In this document: positions 8,754 to 17,538 of the stretch, one piece after another
Layout of the letters: each line of letters starts with the position of its first letter
Position numbering within the stretch: the first letter of the stretch is position 1
Assembly (NCBI RefSeq): GCF_014646235.1
Contig: NZ_BMNB01000015.1
Location: forward strand, 62,001-126,000
Source of the DNA: Micromonospora sonchi
GTDB taxonomy: Bacteria; Actinomycetota; Actinomycetes; Mycobacteriales; Micromonosporaceae
Direction of reading: 5' to 3'
DNA: 64,000 bases
Program-made: the position numbers and the translations under genes
Notes under the pieces: generated by a model
What the model saw: only the letters and a program-made list of their open reading frames with translations
What the model was told of the DNA's origin: nothing
The model's database searches: none

Positions 8754-10934
8754 ATGGACGCAATGGAAGTTCCGCCAGCCGTCGGCCCGGTCAATCCGTT
8801 CTCCCCCACAGCGGTCGCCCGGATTTCCGAAGGTGACACGCCGGCGACCACGGTGGTCACCGTGGCCATCCGCGACGCCCTCGCCCACCTCGACAACTAC
8901 CTGCACACCGGCGCCGGCGGGGCGGTCGCCGTGGTGGGCGACTACGGCACCGGCAAGACCCACCTCGCGGCCGAGTTGCTGGCGCAAGCCCGCCGGGTCA
9001 CGGGCACGGCCGACCAGGCCGTCTACCTCGACGCCCCGGCCGACACGTTCCTGTCGCTGAGCCGCCGCTTCCTGAACCGGCTGTCCCGCGACGCGGTGCG
9101 GGCCCTGCTCGACGAGTATCTGACAGATCCGCCCGCCGCCCCGGCGACCGACGAGCGGCGCCCCGCCACCGAACTGCTCGCCGAACGGCTGCGCGGGGAA
9201 CTGACCGAGGTCACCACCGACCCGTCCGTCGGCACGGTGCTGGCGTTGCTGGTCGATCCCGCCACCGAGGCGATGGCGTGGGACTGGCTGATGGGCTATC
9301 CGCCGGGTCCGGCCCTGGCCGCCCGGGGCATCACCACCCGACCGGACGTGGAGTCGGCCGCCGTGGAGACGATGGGTGTCCTCGCCCTGCTGTACGGGCG
9401 CCGGCACGAGCGTTTCGTGCTGGTGCTCGACGAGCTGGACAAGATCCTTTCTGCGGCGGGGCGACCCGCCGAGGAGACGATGGCCCGGTTCTCGCGGATG
9501 ATCGGCGTCTTCGCCTCGGCCGGCGCGTTCCTGGTGATCGCCGGGCTGCCGGACATGCTGCACCTGCTCAGCCCCGAGGTGCGCCAGCGGATCGGGCCGA
9601 TCGTGCGGATGTCCGCGCTGACCGCGGCGGACGTGCGGGACTTCATCCGGCAGAGCCAGGCGCGGGCGTTCGGCCAGGCGCGGCTGACGCCGTTCACGGT
9701 GGAGACCACCGAGTACCTCACGAACCTGACCGACGGGGTGCCACGCCGGTTGATCCGGCTCTGCTACCACCTCTACCAGCGGGCCGTGCAGGCCGGCGGG
9801 CCGGTCACCCACCTGATGGTGCGTGAGGCGGTACGCATCCAGTTCGACCTGGCCAGCCGGCAGGACGTCGCCGCCGACGTCCGGCGGATGCTCACCCAGG
9901 ACGGCTGGTCGTACCAGCGGGATCATCTGCTCGGTTCGCTGCGCGACCTGCCGGTCGACTTCTGGGTGCCGCTGGACGAGTCGGGCGCCGGCTGCTGCGT
10001 GCTGCTCTCCGAGTCGGTGCTCAAATCCGAGGAGGTCGACGAGCTCAACCGCCGGGTGGTGACGATCCGGGCCGCGATGCCGGACAGCGAGGTGATCCTG
10101 GTCGTCGTCGGGCACCTGCCGGCGGAGTTCGCCGCGGACCTCGCCGAGACGTTCAGCGTCGAGCCGATCGTCTACGATCCGCAGACCTTCGCCGAGGATC
10201 TCTCGGGCAGCGTCAAGGCCTCCATGCGCCGGCTGGAGCAGGCCCTGGGCGCGGACGCGCTGACCTCCGTACGGCAACGGGTCGAGCGGATCCAGCGCCA
10301 GCAGACCAACACCCAACGCTCCATCGAACGACTGTCGTACCAGCTCGACGAGATCCGGGGCGATCTGCGCCACGACCCCCGGGCCTCGGCGCACCGCGAC
10401 GGCGACGCGGCGCGGCGGCCACCGGTGCCGACGGGCGCAACAGTCCCGCTACCGGGCCGGGTGGCCCGGGTCTTCGTCGAGGCCATCCAGGCGCTGGACC
10501 AGCTCACCGGCTTCGAACGTCACCTGCGGGACGCGTTCGCGCCACCGGGGCCCGAGGTCGGCGGTCGGGCCGGCGGCGGGACACCGCTGCGCTCGGGGCT
10601 GCGCTCCCGGGACGTGCAGCGGGCGTTGGGCACGTCGCTGGTGCTGCGCCGGCTGATCGAGGCGTTCCGGGACGGCGTCCAACAGTGGCACGAGAGCCAC
10701 CGCCACACCCCCCATCCCGGCGACCTGGAACGGCTGGACCGGCTCTGCGAGACCTACGACGGCATCGCCGAATACCTGCCGCTGTTCCAGCTGGACGTGC
10801 TGGGTGACCTGGCCGTGCCCGGCCACGACGGCGCGGCCGAGCCGGTGGACCGATCACGCAGCTGGTCGGAGGCGCGCTCGGTGTTCAACGGGTTGAGCGG
10901 CCGGGTGCGGCAACTGGTGATGATGGACGGCTGA
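8754..10934 (+). CDS. Large P-loop ATPase of unknown role
   Basis: About 726 residues from the ATG at 8754. The N-terminal ATPase has Walker A GDYGTGKTH near residue 63 and Walker B FVLVLDELDK near residue 220, plus an arginine-rich AAA-type lid (VPRRLIRLCYHLYQR). A middle region of about 200 residues has an alpha/beta look. A coiled-coil stretch follows near residues 500-540 (RVERIQRQQTNTQRSIERLSYQLDEIR), then a C-terminal helical region. The fold resembles ORC/AAA or STAND-type switch ATPases. It is divergent from the SLOG/RyR pair and convergent with the fxs operon, so it may belong to the same conflict-related locus. No effector domain is recognisable. Confidence 0.8.
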   Translation: MDAMEVPPAVGPVNPFSPTAVARISEGDTPATTVVTVAIRDALAHLDNYLHTGAGGAVAVVGDYGTGKTHLAAELLAQARRVTGTADQAVYLDAPADTFLSLSRRFLNRLSRDAVRALLDEYLTDPPAAPATDERRPATELLAERLRGELTEVTTDPSVGTVLALLVDPATEAMAWDWLMGYPPGPALAARGITTRPDVESAAVETMGVLALLYGRRHERFVLVLDELDKILSAAGRPAEETMARFSRMIGVFASAGAFLVIAGLPDMLHLLSPEVRQRIGPIVRMSALTAADVRDFIRQSQARAFGQARLTPFTVETTEYLTNLTDGVPRRLIRLCYHLYQRAVQAGGPVTHLMVREAVRIQFDLASRQDVAADVRRMLTQDGWSYQRDHLLGSLRDLPVDFWVPLDESGAGCCVLLSESVLKSEEVDELNRRVVTIRAAMPDSEVILVVVGHLPAEFAADLAETFSVEPIVYDPQTFAEDLSGSVKASMRRLEQALGADALTSVRQRVERIQRQQTNTQRSIERLSYQLDEIRGDLRHDPRASAHRDGDAARRPPVPTGATVPLPGRVARVFVEAIQALDQLTGFERHLRDAFAPPGPEVGGRAGGGTPLRSGLRSRDVQRALGTSLVLRRLIEAFRDGVQQWHESHRHTPHPGDLERLDRLCETYDGIAEYLPLFQLDVLGDLAVPGHDGAAEPVDRSRSWSEARSVFNGLSGRVRQLVMMDG

Positions 10935-10946
10935 GCGACCGCGGTC

Positions 10947-11948
10947 TCAGCCCGCCGCAGCGGCCAACCGGCGCCCCAGGGTCGACATGTCCTGATCGGC
11001 CTGGCTGACCCAGTCCTGGTCGAGGACCACCCCGAAGAGATAGTTGTCCGGGGCGAGCAGGTAGTAGAAGAGCGCGCCGATCTCCAGATCGAGCACCAAC
11101 CGCTCGACGTCGCCCGGGACGGCGCGGCGCAGGTCCCGACTGACCTGCAACGCCAGCAGCGACAGGTCCTCGCCGAGGCGCTCGTAGCCGGCCCGCCGGT
11201 CGGCCACGGTGCTGCCGCGGCTGAAGAAGGGTTCCAGCTCCGGGTGGTGCAGGATGTCGACCGCCGCCGTCTGCTCGCCCAGCCGGTGGTGGCTCAGGTA
11301 GTGCAGCCCGGCGGGTCGCAACGACGCGGCGAGCGGCGCGGCCACCTCCTCGACCCCGTTCACGTACGGCGCCACGTCCTCGCCGGTCGACGCCGAGGAG
11401 ATCCGTTCGCCGTCGGCGGTCGACCAGCCGCCCGGATTCTGCGAGGGCAGCCGGACCAGCTGACGCAGGTCGGTGGCGAGTCGGGACGCGGCCCGGTCGA
11501 CCTCGCTCGCCCGGGCCGGATCAGCCACCTCGTCGACGGCAGCCGATGGCAGCGCCGCGAAGCCCACCACGTATTCGCCACCGACCACGGTGTTGCAGAA
11601 GACATAGCCCGTCCGGGTCTGGACGGCCAACCGGACCAACCCGCCGCACTGCAGCTCCCACACCCGTCGGCTGAGTTCGGCCGCCCGGTAGGCCAGCTGG
11701 GCGCCCACCCGGCGGTGGGCGTCCCGGCGCTGCGCCGGGTCGGCCCCGTCGACGGCGGGCGGCGCGCAGGCGTGCGCCAGCAGGTCCAACGCGAAGTCGA
11801 GCACCCCGCCGGTGTAGTGCGCGACGTGGTAGACGCCGCACCCGCTGAGCAGCAGCTGGCGGCACAGGTCCCGCTTCCGGGCGAGGCCGGGTATCGCCTG
11901 TTCGGCCGTCTCCTCCGCCAGGGCGTCGAGCAGCTGCGGATCGGTCAC
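10947..11948 (-). CDS. Hypothetical protein in the fxs operon
   Basis: A 333-residue protein, soluble and largely helical, with no motif I recognise. The GTG at 11948 has a good GAGGAG ribosome site. It begins 10 bp after the stop of fxsT on the same strand, so it is the last gene of the fxsA-fxsT transcript. It contains several cysteines (LCRQLLLSGCGVYH, LQCGG, FCNT) and an HH pair, but no convincing metal-binding pattern. It converges with the P-loop ATPase gene with only 12 bp between stops. The association with FxS RiPP maturation is from position only. Confidence 0.7.
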   Translation of the reverse strand: MTDPQLLDALAEETAEQAIPGLARKRDLCRQLLLSGCGVYHVAHYTGGVLDFALDLLAHACAPPAVDGADPAQRRDAHRRVGAQLAYRAAELSRRVWELQCGGLVRLAVQTRTGYVFCNTVVGGEYVVGFAALPSAAVDEVADPARASEVDRAASRLATDLRQLVRLPSQNPGGWSTADGERISSASTGEDVAPYVNGVEEVAAPLAASLRPAGLHYLSHHRLGEQTAAVDILHHPELEPFFSRGSTVADRRAGYERLGEDLSLLALQVSRDLRRAVPGDVERLVLDLEIGALFYYLLAPDNYLFGVVLDQDWVSQADQDMSTLGRRLAAAAG

Positions 11949-11958
11949 GTCGTGCTCC

Positions 11959-14900
11959 TCAGCTTCTCGGCACGTCGATGTCGGTGTCGGTCAGGGCGGC
12001 CGGGCCGGCCTCGGTGGTGCCGTCGCGAAGCGCGTGGACGGCGGCGAGGTTGGCGACCGCGTCGATGCTGCACGGATGCTGCCGACCGAGGTAACGCAGG
12101 CAGGTCCGCCGCGCCTCGTCCTGGATCCGGGCGGCATCGTCCAGATCGCCCCGGGCGGCGAGGTGGCCGGCCTGGGCCGTCGTCGCGGTCAACGTCCACG
12201 GGTGGGCGTCACCCAGCCGGACGCGCAGCGTACGCAGGCCCCGTTCGCCGTCGCGCACCGCCTGGTCGTACTCGCCGGCACCGCGCTGGAACAGCCCGAG
12301 GTTGACCGAGCAGACCGCGGTGAACGGGTGGCCGGACTCCAGCGTCCGCTCGTAGCCGCGCAGGCAGCGGAGGGCGTGCTGGACGGCGACCCCGGCGTCG
12401 CCCGTGCGGTAGTAGTCCACCGCCAGGCTGAGCAGGCTCGCCCGGGTGAGGGGGTGGTCCTCGCCGAGCTGGTCCCGGTAGCCGCGGAATGCCTCCGCGC
12501 TGCGCTTCTTGGCGGCGATGATGTGGCCCAGCCGCCGCTCGGTCACCGCGAGGCTGCGGTTGACGTGCAACTCGTCGAGGTGGCCGGCGGAACGCAGCTC
12601 GTGCACCCGCTCCAGCGCCTCACGCAGCGTGGCCAGCGACAGATCGTACTCACCGGCCTCCCGCTCGAAGGTGCCCACCAGGCACAACGCCCGCCACGTC
12701 CACGGATCCTCCGGCCCGTACAGCGCCATCAACCGGCCCCGCAACTCGTGGGCGAGCCGCAGCGCCTCCCGCGCGTCGCCGGTCAACAGGAACGAGATGG
12801 CGAGGTTGTTGACCGCCATCCGGGTGTTCTGGTGATCGTCGCCGAGCACTGTCTGGAAGCCGACGAGGGTGGCCTGGTCCTCGACGAGGGCGTCCTCGAA
12901 GCGGCCCAGGCCGCGCAGGTCACCGCCCCGACCCCGGCCGGCGATCAGCGTCCGGAAGTGCCGCAGCCCGTAACGGCGGCGCTGCTCGCCGAGCACCTGC
13001 TCGTCGAGGCGCAGGGCCTCCTGGTAGCGGCCCAGCGCCCGGTGTAGGTTCGCGGTCTGGACGAACAACCGCATGGTCAGCTGGTCGAACTCACCGTTGG
13101 CCGTCCACCGCTCGCAGGCCGGCTGCGCCAACTGCACCGCGGACTGCCAGGCGTCGCTGTCGTTGAGCAGATAGAGGTAGCGGATCTGCTTGACCACCCA
13201 GTGCCGGATGGGTCGCTCGTCGGCCGTCAACGCGTCGGAGGGCACCAGATGCCGTTGCAGCTCGTCGAAGACGGCGGCGTAGCGGGGGTCGTCGGCCTCC
13301 GGGTCGGTCGGCGCGTACCCGGCCAGGCCGTACAGCACCTGCCGGTGCCGCTCGTGCCGCTGCGGTTCCGGGATCGTCTCGCGCAGCAGGACCTGGACGG
13401 CCCGGTGCATCCGCAGCGCGGCGCCGCGTCCCCAGTCGACGTCGAAGAGCGCGAACCGGGCGCCCACGGTCAGCACCAGGTCGATCTCGCCGGCGGTGAG
13501 CAGCAGCTCCTCGGCATCCAGGCCGGCCGCGGCGGCGAGTTGGGTGAGCATCGACACCGACCGCAGCAGGGGCAGCCCGATCCCCTCGGGCGAGAGGAAC
13601 GCGCCGACTTCGGCCACCCGGATCGCCAGCGGCCCGAACTCGGTGTCCCGCAGCGTGTCCAGGGTGATGTCCAGGACCCGGGCGACGGTGGTGGTCCGCG
13701 AACCCGGTATCCGCTCGGCCGGTTCACCGTCGGCGTCGCCGCGCAGTCGCTCCAGCAGCTCCGCCACGCACCGGTTGACCGCCTCCAGGTTGGGTACGCC
13801 GTCGTGCTCCAGCGACCGGATGCGCTCGCGCATCCAGGCGGTGGCCAGCCGTAGGGCCAACGGCAGGTGCTCCAGCGCGCCCGCGATGGCCCGCGCGTCG
13901 TCGGCTCGGATGCCCAGCACCCGCCGGAGCATGGCGACGCTCTCGTCGCCGCTGAACGCCGCGACCTCCAGCGGCGCGGGCAGGTTGGAGGAGCCGTCGT
14001 CCCGCGAGGTGATCAACACGTGGCCGCTGCCGGGGCGGGGTTGCAGCCCGGTCAGCACGTCCGCGTCGTCGGCGTTGTCGTAGATCAGCAGCCAGCGGGC
14101 CACGGCACCACGCGACGCGGAGAGCGCCGCCAGGGCCGCCTCCGCCGCGCCGGCACCGTCGACCGCGTTGATCTCCTCGGCCAGCTCGCCGAGCGCCGCC
14201 TGCACCGTCTCCCGGTCCTGCGCCGGGATCCACCAGACCACGTCGTAGTCGTAGGCGAAGCGGTGGGCGAACTCGCGGGCGAGCTCGCTCTTGCCGACGC
14301 CCGCACCGCCGGCGAGGGTGACCGGGCCGCCGCCGTCGGTGAGCCGGTCCCGCAGCCGTTCCAGGTACGCGCCGCGCCCGACGAACGCCTCGTTGCGGGG
14401 CGGCAGGTTGCTGCGCAGGCGCCGGTCCATCTCGGCCGGGTACCGGGGCGCGGTCCGCGAGTCGTCGGCGGGCTGCACCGGCGCGATGAGTCCGAGCCGG
14501 CTCAGCAGCAACGGCTGGGCCCGGCCCGGATCGGCCTGCCGCAGGTCGATCACCCGGCTCGGATCGAGGTGCTGCTCCGGCTGGTGCCGCGAGGTGAGCA
14601 CGCCGAGCAACTCGGCGTCGTCGGGATCCGGCGCGGCGGAGAGATCGGCGCCGACCAGCCGGAGCACGCGTTCGGACAGGATGGCCAGCACGGTGGCGTC
14701 CGCCGGGTATGCCGGCTCGACGCCGGACCGGACGACCTGGCGGTGGACCCGGACGTTGGCCCGCCGCAGCTGCCCGCCGATCCAGTCGGCCCACGGCCGG
14801 TCCACCGGCTCGTACAACACCACGATCTCGTCGGCGCTCTCGGCGCGCTCCAGCAGCACGCCGCGGCGGTAGCGGCGGCGGATCCGCTCCGGCACGGCGG

Positions 14901-15870
14901 CGGCGCGGGCCACCGCGCCGCCGCTGATCCAGGAGGTCATCTGTTCGTAGGCCGCCAGCAGGCTGGTCTCCGCGCCGGGCGGATCGGCCAGCACCGCCAG
15001 CACGTCGTCGTAGGTGTCGTACGCCTGCTCGGGCACCTCGACGATCTCCACGGCGGGCGAGGACGACGTGCCGTGGGCGGCCTCGTCGAGCAGCTTGGCG
15101 AACGCCTTGCGGGCCGAGTCGCGGACCTCGCCGTACCACGGTTGGCTCACGTCGCGCAGGGTCGGCGCCGCGAGCACCCGGATGCCGCCGGTGGCCTGCC
15201 GCTGAAGCTGACCGGCGAGCTCGGCGGCCTGCAGCATCGCCTGACGTCGGGGCGGCATGCAGACCACCGCGACGTCGCTGAGCAACGCGGTGTAGGTGAT
15301 GCCCGGCAGGCTGAGGTCCACCGGGGTGTCGATCAGGACGTAGTCGTAGGAGGCGTACCGCTGCAACAGCTGGCGGATCCGCGCCGGGTCACCGGCCGGC
15401 ACGCCGTCGCTGTCCAGGCCGACACCGACCATGTCGAAGGTGAAGCCCGACCCGGGGATCGCGTAGCGGTAGAGGATGCCCTGCTCCGGCGCGGGCGGGG
15501 CGATCACCGGGGCGCTCCGGTGCGACGGGCCGTCCGAATTGGGGTTGATCACGGCACCGAGGTCGACACCGAGCACCTCGGCCACCGAGACGGCGTCCAC
15601 CCGGAACGGACGGAGGTAGTCGTAGATCCGGGGGGTCCGGGTGCACCAGTCCACGGCGAGCACCCGCTTGCCGTTGGAGGCGAGGATCCAGGCGATGTTG
15701 GCCAGCGCGCTGCTGCGCCCGGTGCCGCTGGCCGGTGAGACGAACGAGACGATGGTGCAGCTGCCCGCTGGTTCGTCGCCGCCGGCCGGCCCGGCCCGGC
15801 CGGGCGCGGGACGGCGCTGCGGTACGCCGGCCCGGGTGGCCGGACCGCTGCGCGGCTCAGTCTTCGCCAT
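11959..15870 (-). CDS. fxsT: FxSxx-COOH system ParA/TIR/NB-ARC/TPR protein
   Basis: About 1,303 residues with the domain order known for the FxSxx-COOH system TPR protein. A ParA/MinD-like GTP/ATPase comes first (VSPASGTGRSS P-loop near residue 50, then VLAVDWCTRTP). A TIR-like domain lies at roughly 330-430 (ADEIVVLYEP, WADWIGGQLRRANVRV). An NB-ARC/STAND ATPase follows (GGAGVGKSELA P-loop near 523, WLLIYDNADD Walker B). A long series of tetratricopeptide repeats runs from about 870 to the end. The family accompanies radical-SAM cyclophane RiPPs and may act in sensing or delivery rather than chemistry. The ATG at 15870 lies inside the end of fxsA (14-bp overlap). A GTG at 15879 is an alternative start. 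Confidence 0.88.
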   Translation of the reverse strand: MAKTEPRSGPATRAGVPQRRPAPGRAGPAGGDEPAGSCTIVSFVSPASGTGRSSALANIAWILASNGKRVLAVDWCTRTPRIYDYLRPFRVDAVSVAEVLGVDLGAVINPNSDGPSHRSAPVIAPPAPEQGILYRYAIPGSGFTFDMVGVGLDSDGVPAGDPARIRQLLQRYASYDYVLIDTPVDLSLPGITYTALLSDVAVVCMPPRRQAMLQAAELAGQLQRQATGGIRVLAAPTLRDVSQPWYGEVRDSARKAFAKLLDEAAHGTSSSPAVEIVEVPEQAYDTYDDVLAVLADPPGAETSLLAAYEQMTSWISGGAVARAAAVPERIRRRYRRGVLLERAESADEIVVLYEPVDRPWADWIGGQLRRANVRVHRQVVRSGVEPAYPADATVLAILSERVLRLVGADLSAAPDPDDAELLGVLTSRHQPEQHLDPSRVIDLRQADPGRAQPLLLSRLGLIAPVQPADDSRTAPRYPAEMDRRLRSNLPPRNEAFVGRGAYLERLRDRLTDGGGPVTLAGGAGVGKSELAREFAHRFAYDYDVVWWIPAQDRETVQAALGELAEEINAVDGAGAAEAALAALSASRGAVARWLLIYDNADDADVLTGLQPRPGSGHVLITSRDDGSSNLPAPLEVAAFSGDESVAMLRRVLGIRADDARAIAGALEHLPLALRLATAWMRERIRSLEHDGVPNLEAVNRCVAELLERLRGDADGEPAERIPGSRTTTVARVLDITLDTLRDTEFGPLAIRVAEVGAFLSPEGIGLPLLRSVSMLTQLAAAAGLDAEELLLTAGEIDLVLTVGARFALFDVDWGRGAALRMHRAVQVLLRETIPEPQRHERHRQVLYGLAGYAPTDPEADDPRYAAVFDELQRHLVPSDALTADERPIRHWVVKQIRYLYLLNDSDAWQSAVQLAQPACERWTANGEFDQLTMRLFVQTANLHRALGRYQEALRLDEQVLGEQRRRYGLRHFRTLIAGRGRGGDLRGLGRFEDALVEDQATLVGFQTVLGDDHQNTRMAVNNLAISFLLTGDAREALRLAHELRGRLMALYGPEDPWTWRALCLVGTFEREAGEYDLSLATLREALERVHELRSAGHLDELHVNRSLAVTERRLGHIIAAKKRSAEAFRGYRDQLGEDHPLTRASLLSLAVDYYRTGDAGVAVQHALRCLRGYERTLESGHPFTAVCSVNLGLFQRGAGEYDQAVRDGERGLRTLRVRLGDAHPWTLTATTAQAGHLAARGDLDDAARIQDEARRTCLRYLGRQHPCSIDAVANLAAVHALRDGTTEAGPAALTDTDIDVPRS

Positions 15871-16021
15871 CGAGCGCACTCTGGAAACCGGCGTACTGGT
15901 CGCCGGGATCGGCGCTGCGTCGCTCCAGCCGGCGCAGCGCGGCCAGCAGGACCGCGCTCGGTACGGCGTCGAGCGCGGTCGGATCCACCTCGGTCAGATC
16001 GATCAGATCGGAGCGCACCAT
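15857..16021 (-). CDS. fxsA: FxSxx-COOH cyclophane RiPP precursor with extra tail
   Basis: A 54-residue acidic precursor. The C-terminal region contains the F-x-S-x-x signature (YAGFQSAL near residues 43-50), the site at which FxsB-type radical-SAM enzymes link Phe to Ser through a cyclophane. In typical members the protein ends right at FxSxx. Here four residues (DGED) follow. Those codons are the ones overlapped by the start of fxsT, so the tail may be a by-product of the overlap. A strong GGGGAGG ribosome site lies 2 bases before the ATG at 16021 and 5 before the GTG at 16018, and either could be used. Divergent to fxsB. Confidence 0.85.
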   Translation of the reverse strand: MVRSDLIDLTEVDPTALDAVPSAVLLAALRRLERRSADPGDQYAGFQSALDGED

Positions 16022-16332
16022 GTCCTCCCCGGTTTCCATCCGGCGATCACCGCCCGTCTGCGTCTCGCACCGATCGCGTCGCCACAAAGCCGGACATCGA
16101 CCGTTGGCCAGATCCGCTGCGTATGCCCATGATAACGGTGCGCCGCAGCGGCCATCGCCCGTACCTTACGGGCGCGACCACGTGGCGCGCAGGACACGCC
16201 GGACGGACGCACCCGGCATCCCCGGCCCGGCCGGCTCGATCGCGGACGGCCAGTCGAGCGGTCCACGTCGATGTATGCTGGTCATCTTCGACGGTGGCCG
16301 AAGCGGCCGCCGCCAGAAGGGCGGAGCCCCTG
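16022..16332. promoter_or_regulatory. Divergent promoter region of the fxs locus
   Basis: Roughly 310 bp separate fxsA/fxsT (minus) from fxsB and the HExxH gene (plus), so both promoters lie here. A GATAAC near 16132 could be a -10 element for the plus strand, but I find no convincing -35 at the right spacing. No good small ORF is present. Confidence 0.35.
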
Positions 16333-17538
16333 ATGCCCGGATCCGACGACCGCCGCCGTCGCGCCGCTGGTCCCGGTTCGGCGGCCCGGCACACCCCGCC
16401 CGTCGCGTTCCGGCAGTTCGTGCTCAAGCTGCACAGCCGGTGCGACCTGGCCTGCGACCACTGCTACGTGTACACGATGGCCGACCAGCGCTGGCAGGCC
16501 CTGCCCCGGGTCATGCCGCGGCCGGTGCTCGACGCGACCGCCCGGCGGATCGGCGAACACGCCCGCGCGCACGGGCTGCGCCGGGCGGAGGTCATCCTGC
16601 ACGGCGGCGAGCCGCTGCTGGCCGGGCCGGCGATGATCGAGCACGCCGTGGCCACGCTGCGCCGGGAGACGGCACCGGTGCCGGTCCGGGTGACGGTGCA
16701 GACCAACGGCATCCGCCTGGACGAGGCGTACCTGCGCCTGTTCGACCGGCTCGACGTGCGAATCAGCGTCAGCCTCGACGGTGACCGCGCCGCCCACGAC
16801 CGGCACCGGCGCGGGCCGGACGGGCAGGGCAGCCACGAGCGGGTCGAGGCGGCCCTGCGGCGGTTGGTCGCGGGCCCCGGCCACCTGTTCAACGGTCTGC
16901 TGTGCACGGTCGACCTGCGCAACGACCCGGTCAGCACGTACCACGCACTGCTGGCGCACCGCCCGCCGGCGATCGACTTCCTGCTGCCGCACGGCACCTG
17001 GAGCACGCCGCCGCCGGGCCGTCCCCCCGACACCCGACAGGTGCCGTACGCGCGATGGCTGGCCGCGGTCTTCGACCGGTGGTACCGCGAGCCGGGCCCG
17101 CCGGTGCGGATCCGGATCTTCGACGAGATCATCCAGCTGCTGCTCGGTGGCGCCTCCCGGCTGAGCGGGGTGGGCACCAGCCCCGTCGCGGTGGTGGTGG
17201 TGCAGACCGACGGCGCGATCGAGTTGGACGACACGCTCGGCGCCGCGTACGCCGGCGCGGCCCGGACCGGCCGGCACGTGACCCGGGACCCGTTCGACGC
17301 CGCGCTCGCACTGCCGGCGGTGCGGGCCCAGCAGGCCGGTCCGGCCGCGCTCAACGCCACCTGCCGCGCCTGTGACCTGGGCCGGGTGTGTGGTGGTGGG
17401 CTACGCACCCACCGCTACCGCGCCGGCAACGGCTTCGACAACCCGTCGGTCTACTGCCCCGACCTGTACGCCCTCATCAGCCACATCCGACGCACCGTCG
17501 ACCGGGACGTGGCGGCATGGCGAGGAGCGGCGTGGTGA
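16333..17538 (+). CDS. fxsB: FxsB-type radical SAM/SPASM cyclophane maturase
   Basis: A 401-residue radical-SAM enzyme. Cys37, Cys41 and Cys44 form the CxxxCxxC cluster-binding motif (CDLACDHC), followed by an HGGEPLLAG motif. The C-terminal SPASM-type cysteines are CRACDLGRVCGGG and a later SVYC. This is the FxsB/three-residue-cyclophane-forming enzyme family. It should bind SAM and install the Phe-Ser ring on the product of fxsA. The ATG at 16333 is chosen because it has a GGAG site and starts just before the conserved region. In-frame starts further upstream run through the promoter region. It overlaps the HExxH gene by 4 bp. Confidence 0.93.
   Translation: MPGSDDRRRRAAGPGSAARHTPPVAFRQFVLKLHSRCDLACDHCYVYTMADQRWQALPRVMPRPVLDATARRIGEHARAHGLRRAEVILHGGEPLLAGPAMIEHAVATLRRETAPVPVRVTVQTNGIRLDEAYLRLFDRLDVRISVSLDGDRAAHDRHRRGPDGQGSHERVEAALRRLVAGPGHLFNGLLCTVDLRNDPVSTYHALLAHRPPAIDFLLPHGTWSTPPPGRPPDTRQVPYARWLAAVFDRWYREPGPPVRIRIFDEIIQLLLGGASRLSGVGTSPVAVVVVQTDGAIELDDTLGAAYAGAARTGRHVTRDPFDAALALPAVRAQQAGPAALNATCRACDLGRVCGGGLRTHRYRAGNGFDNPSVYCPDLYALISHIRRTVDRDVAAWRGAAW

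Noticed and set aside
13724..15139. 471-codon minus-strand frame inside fxsT
   Set aside because: Arg/Gly/Ala-rich shadow of fxsT in another frame, without motifs.
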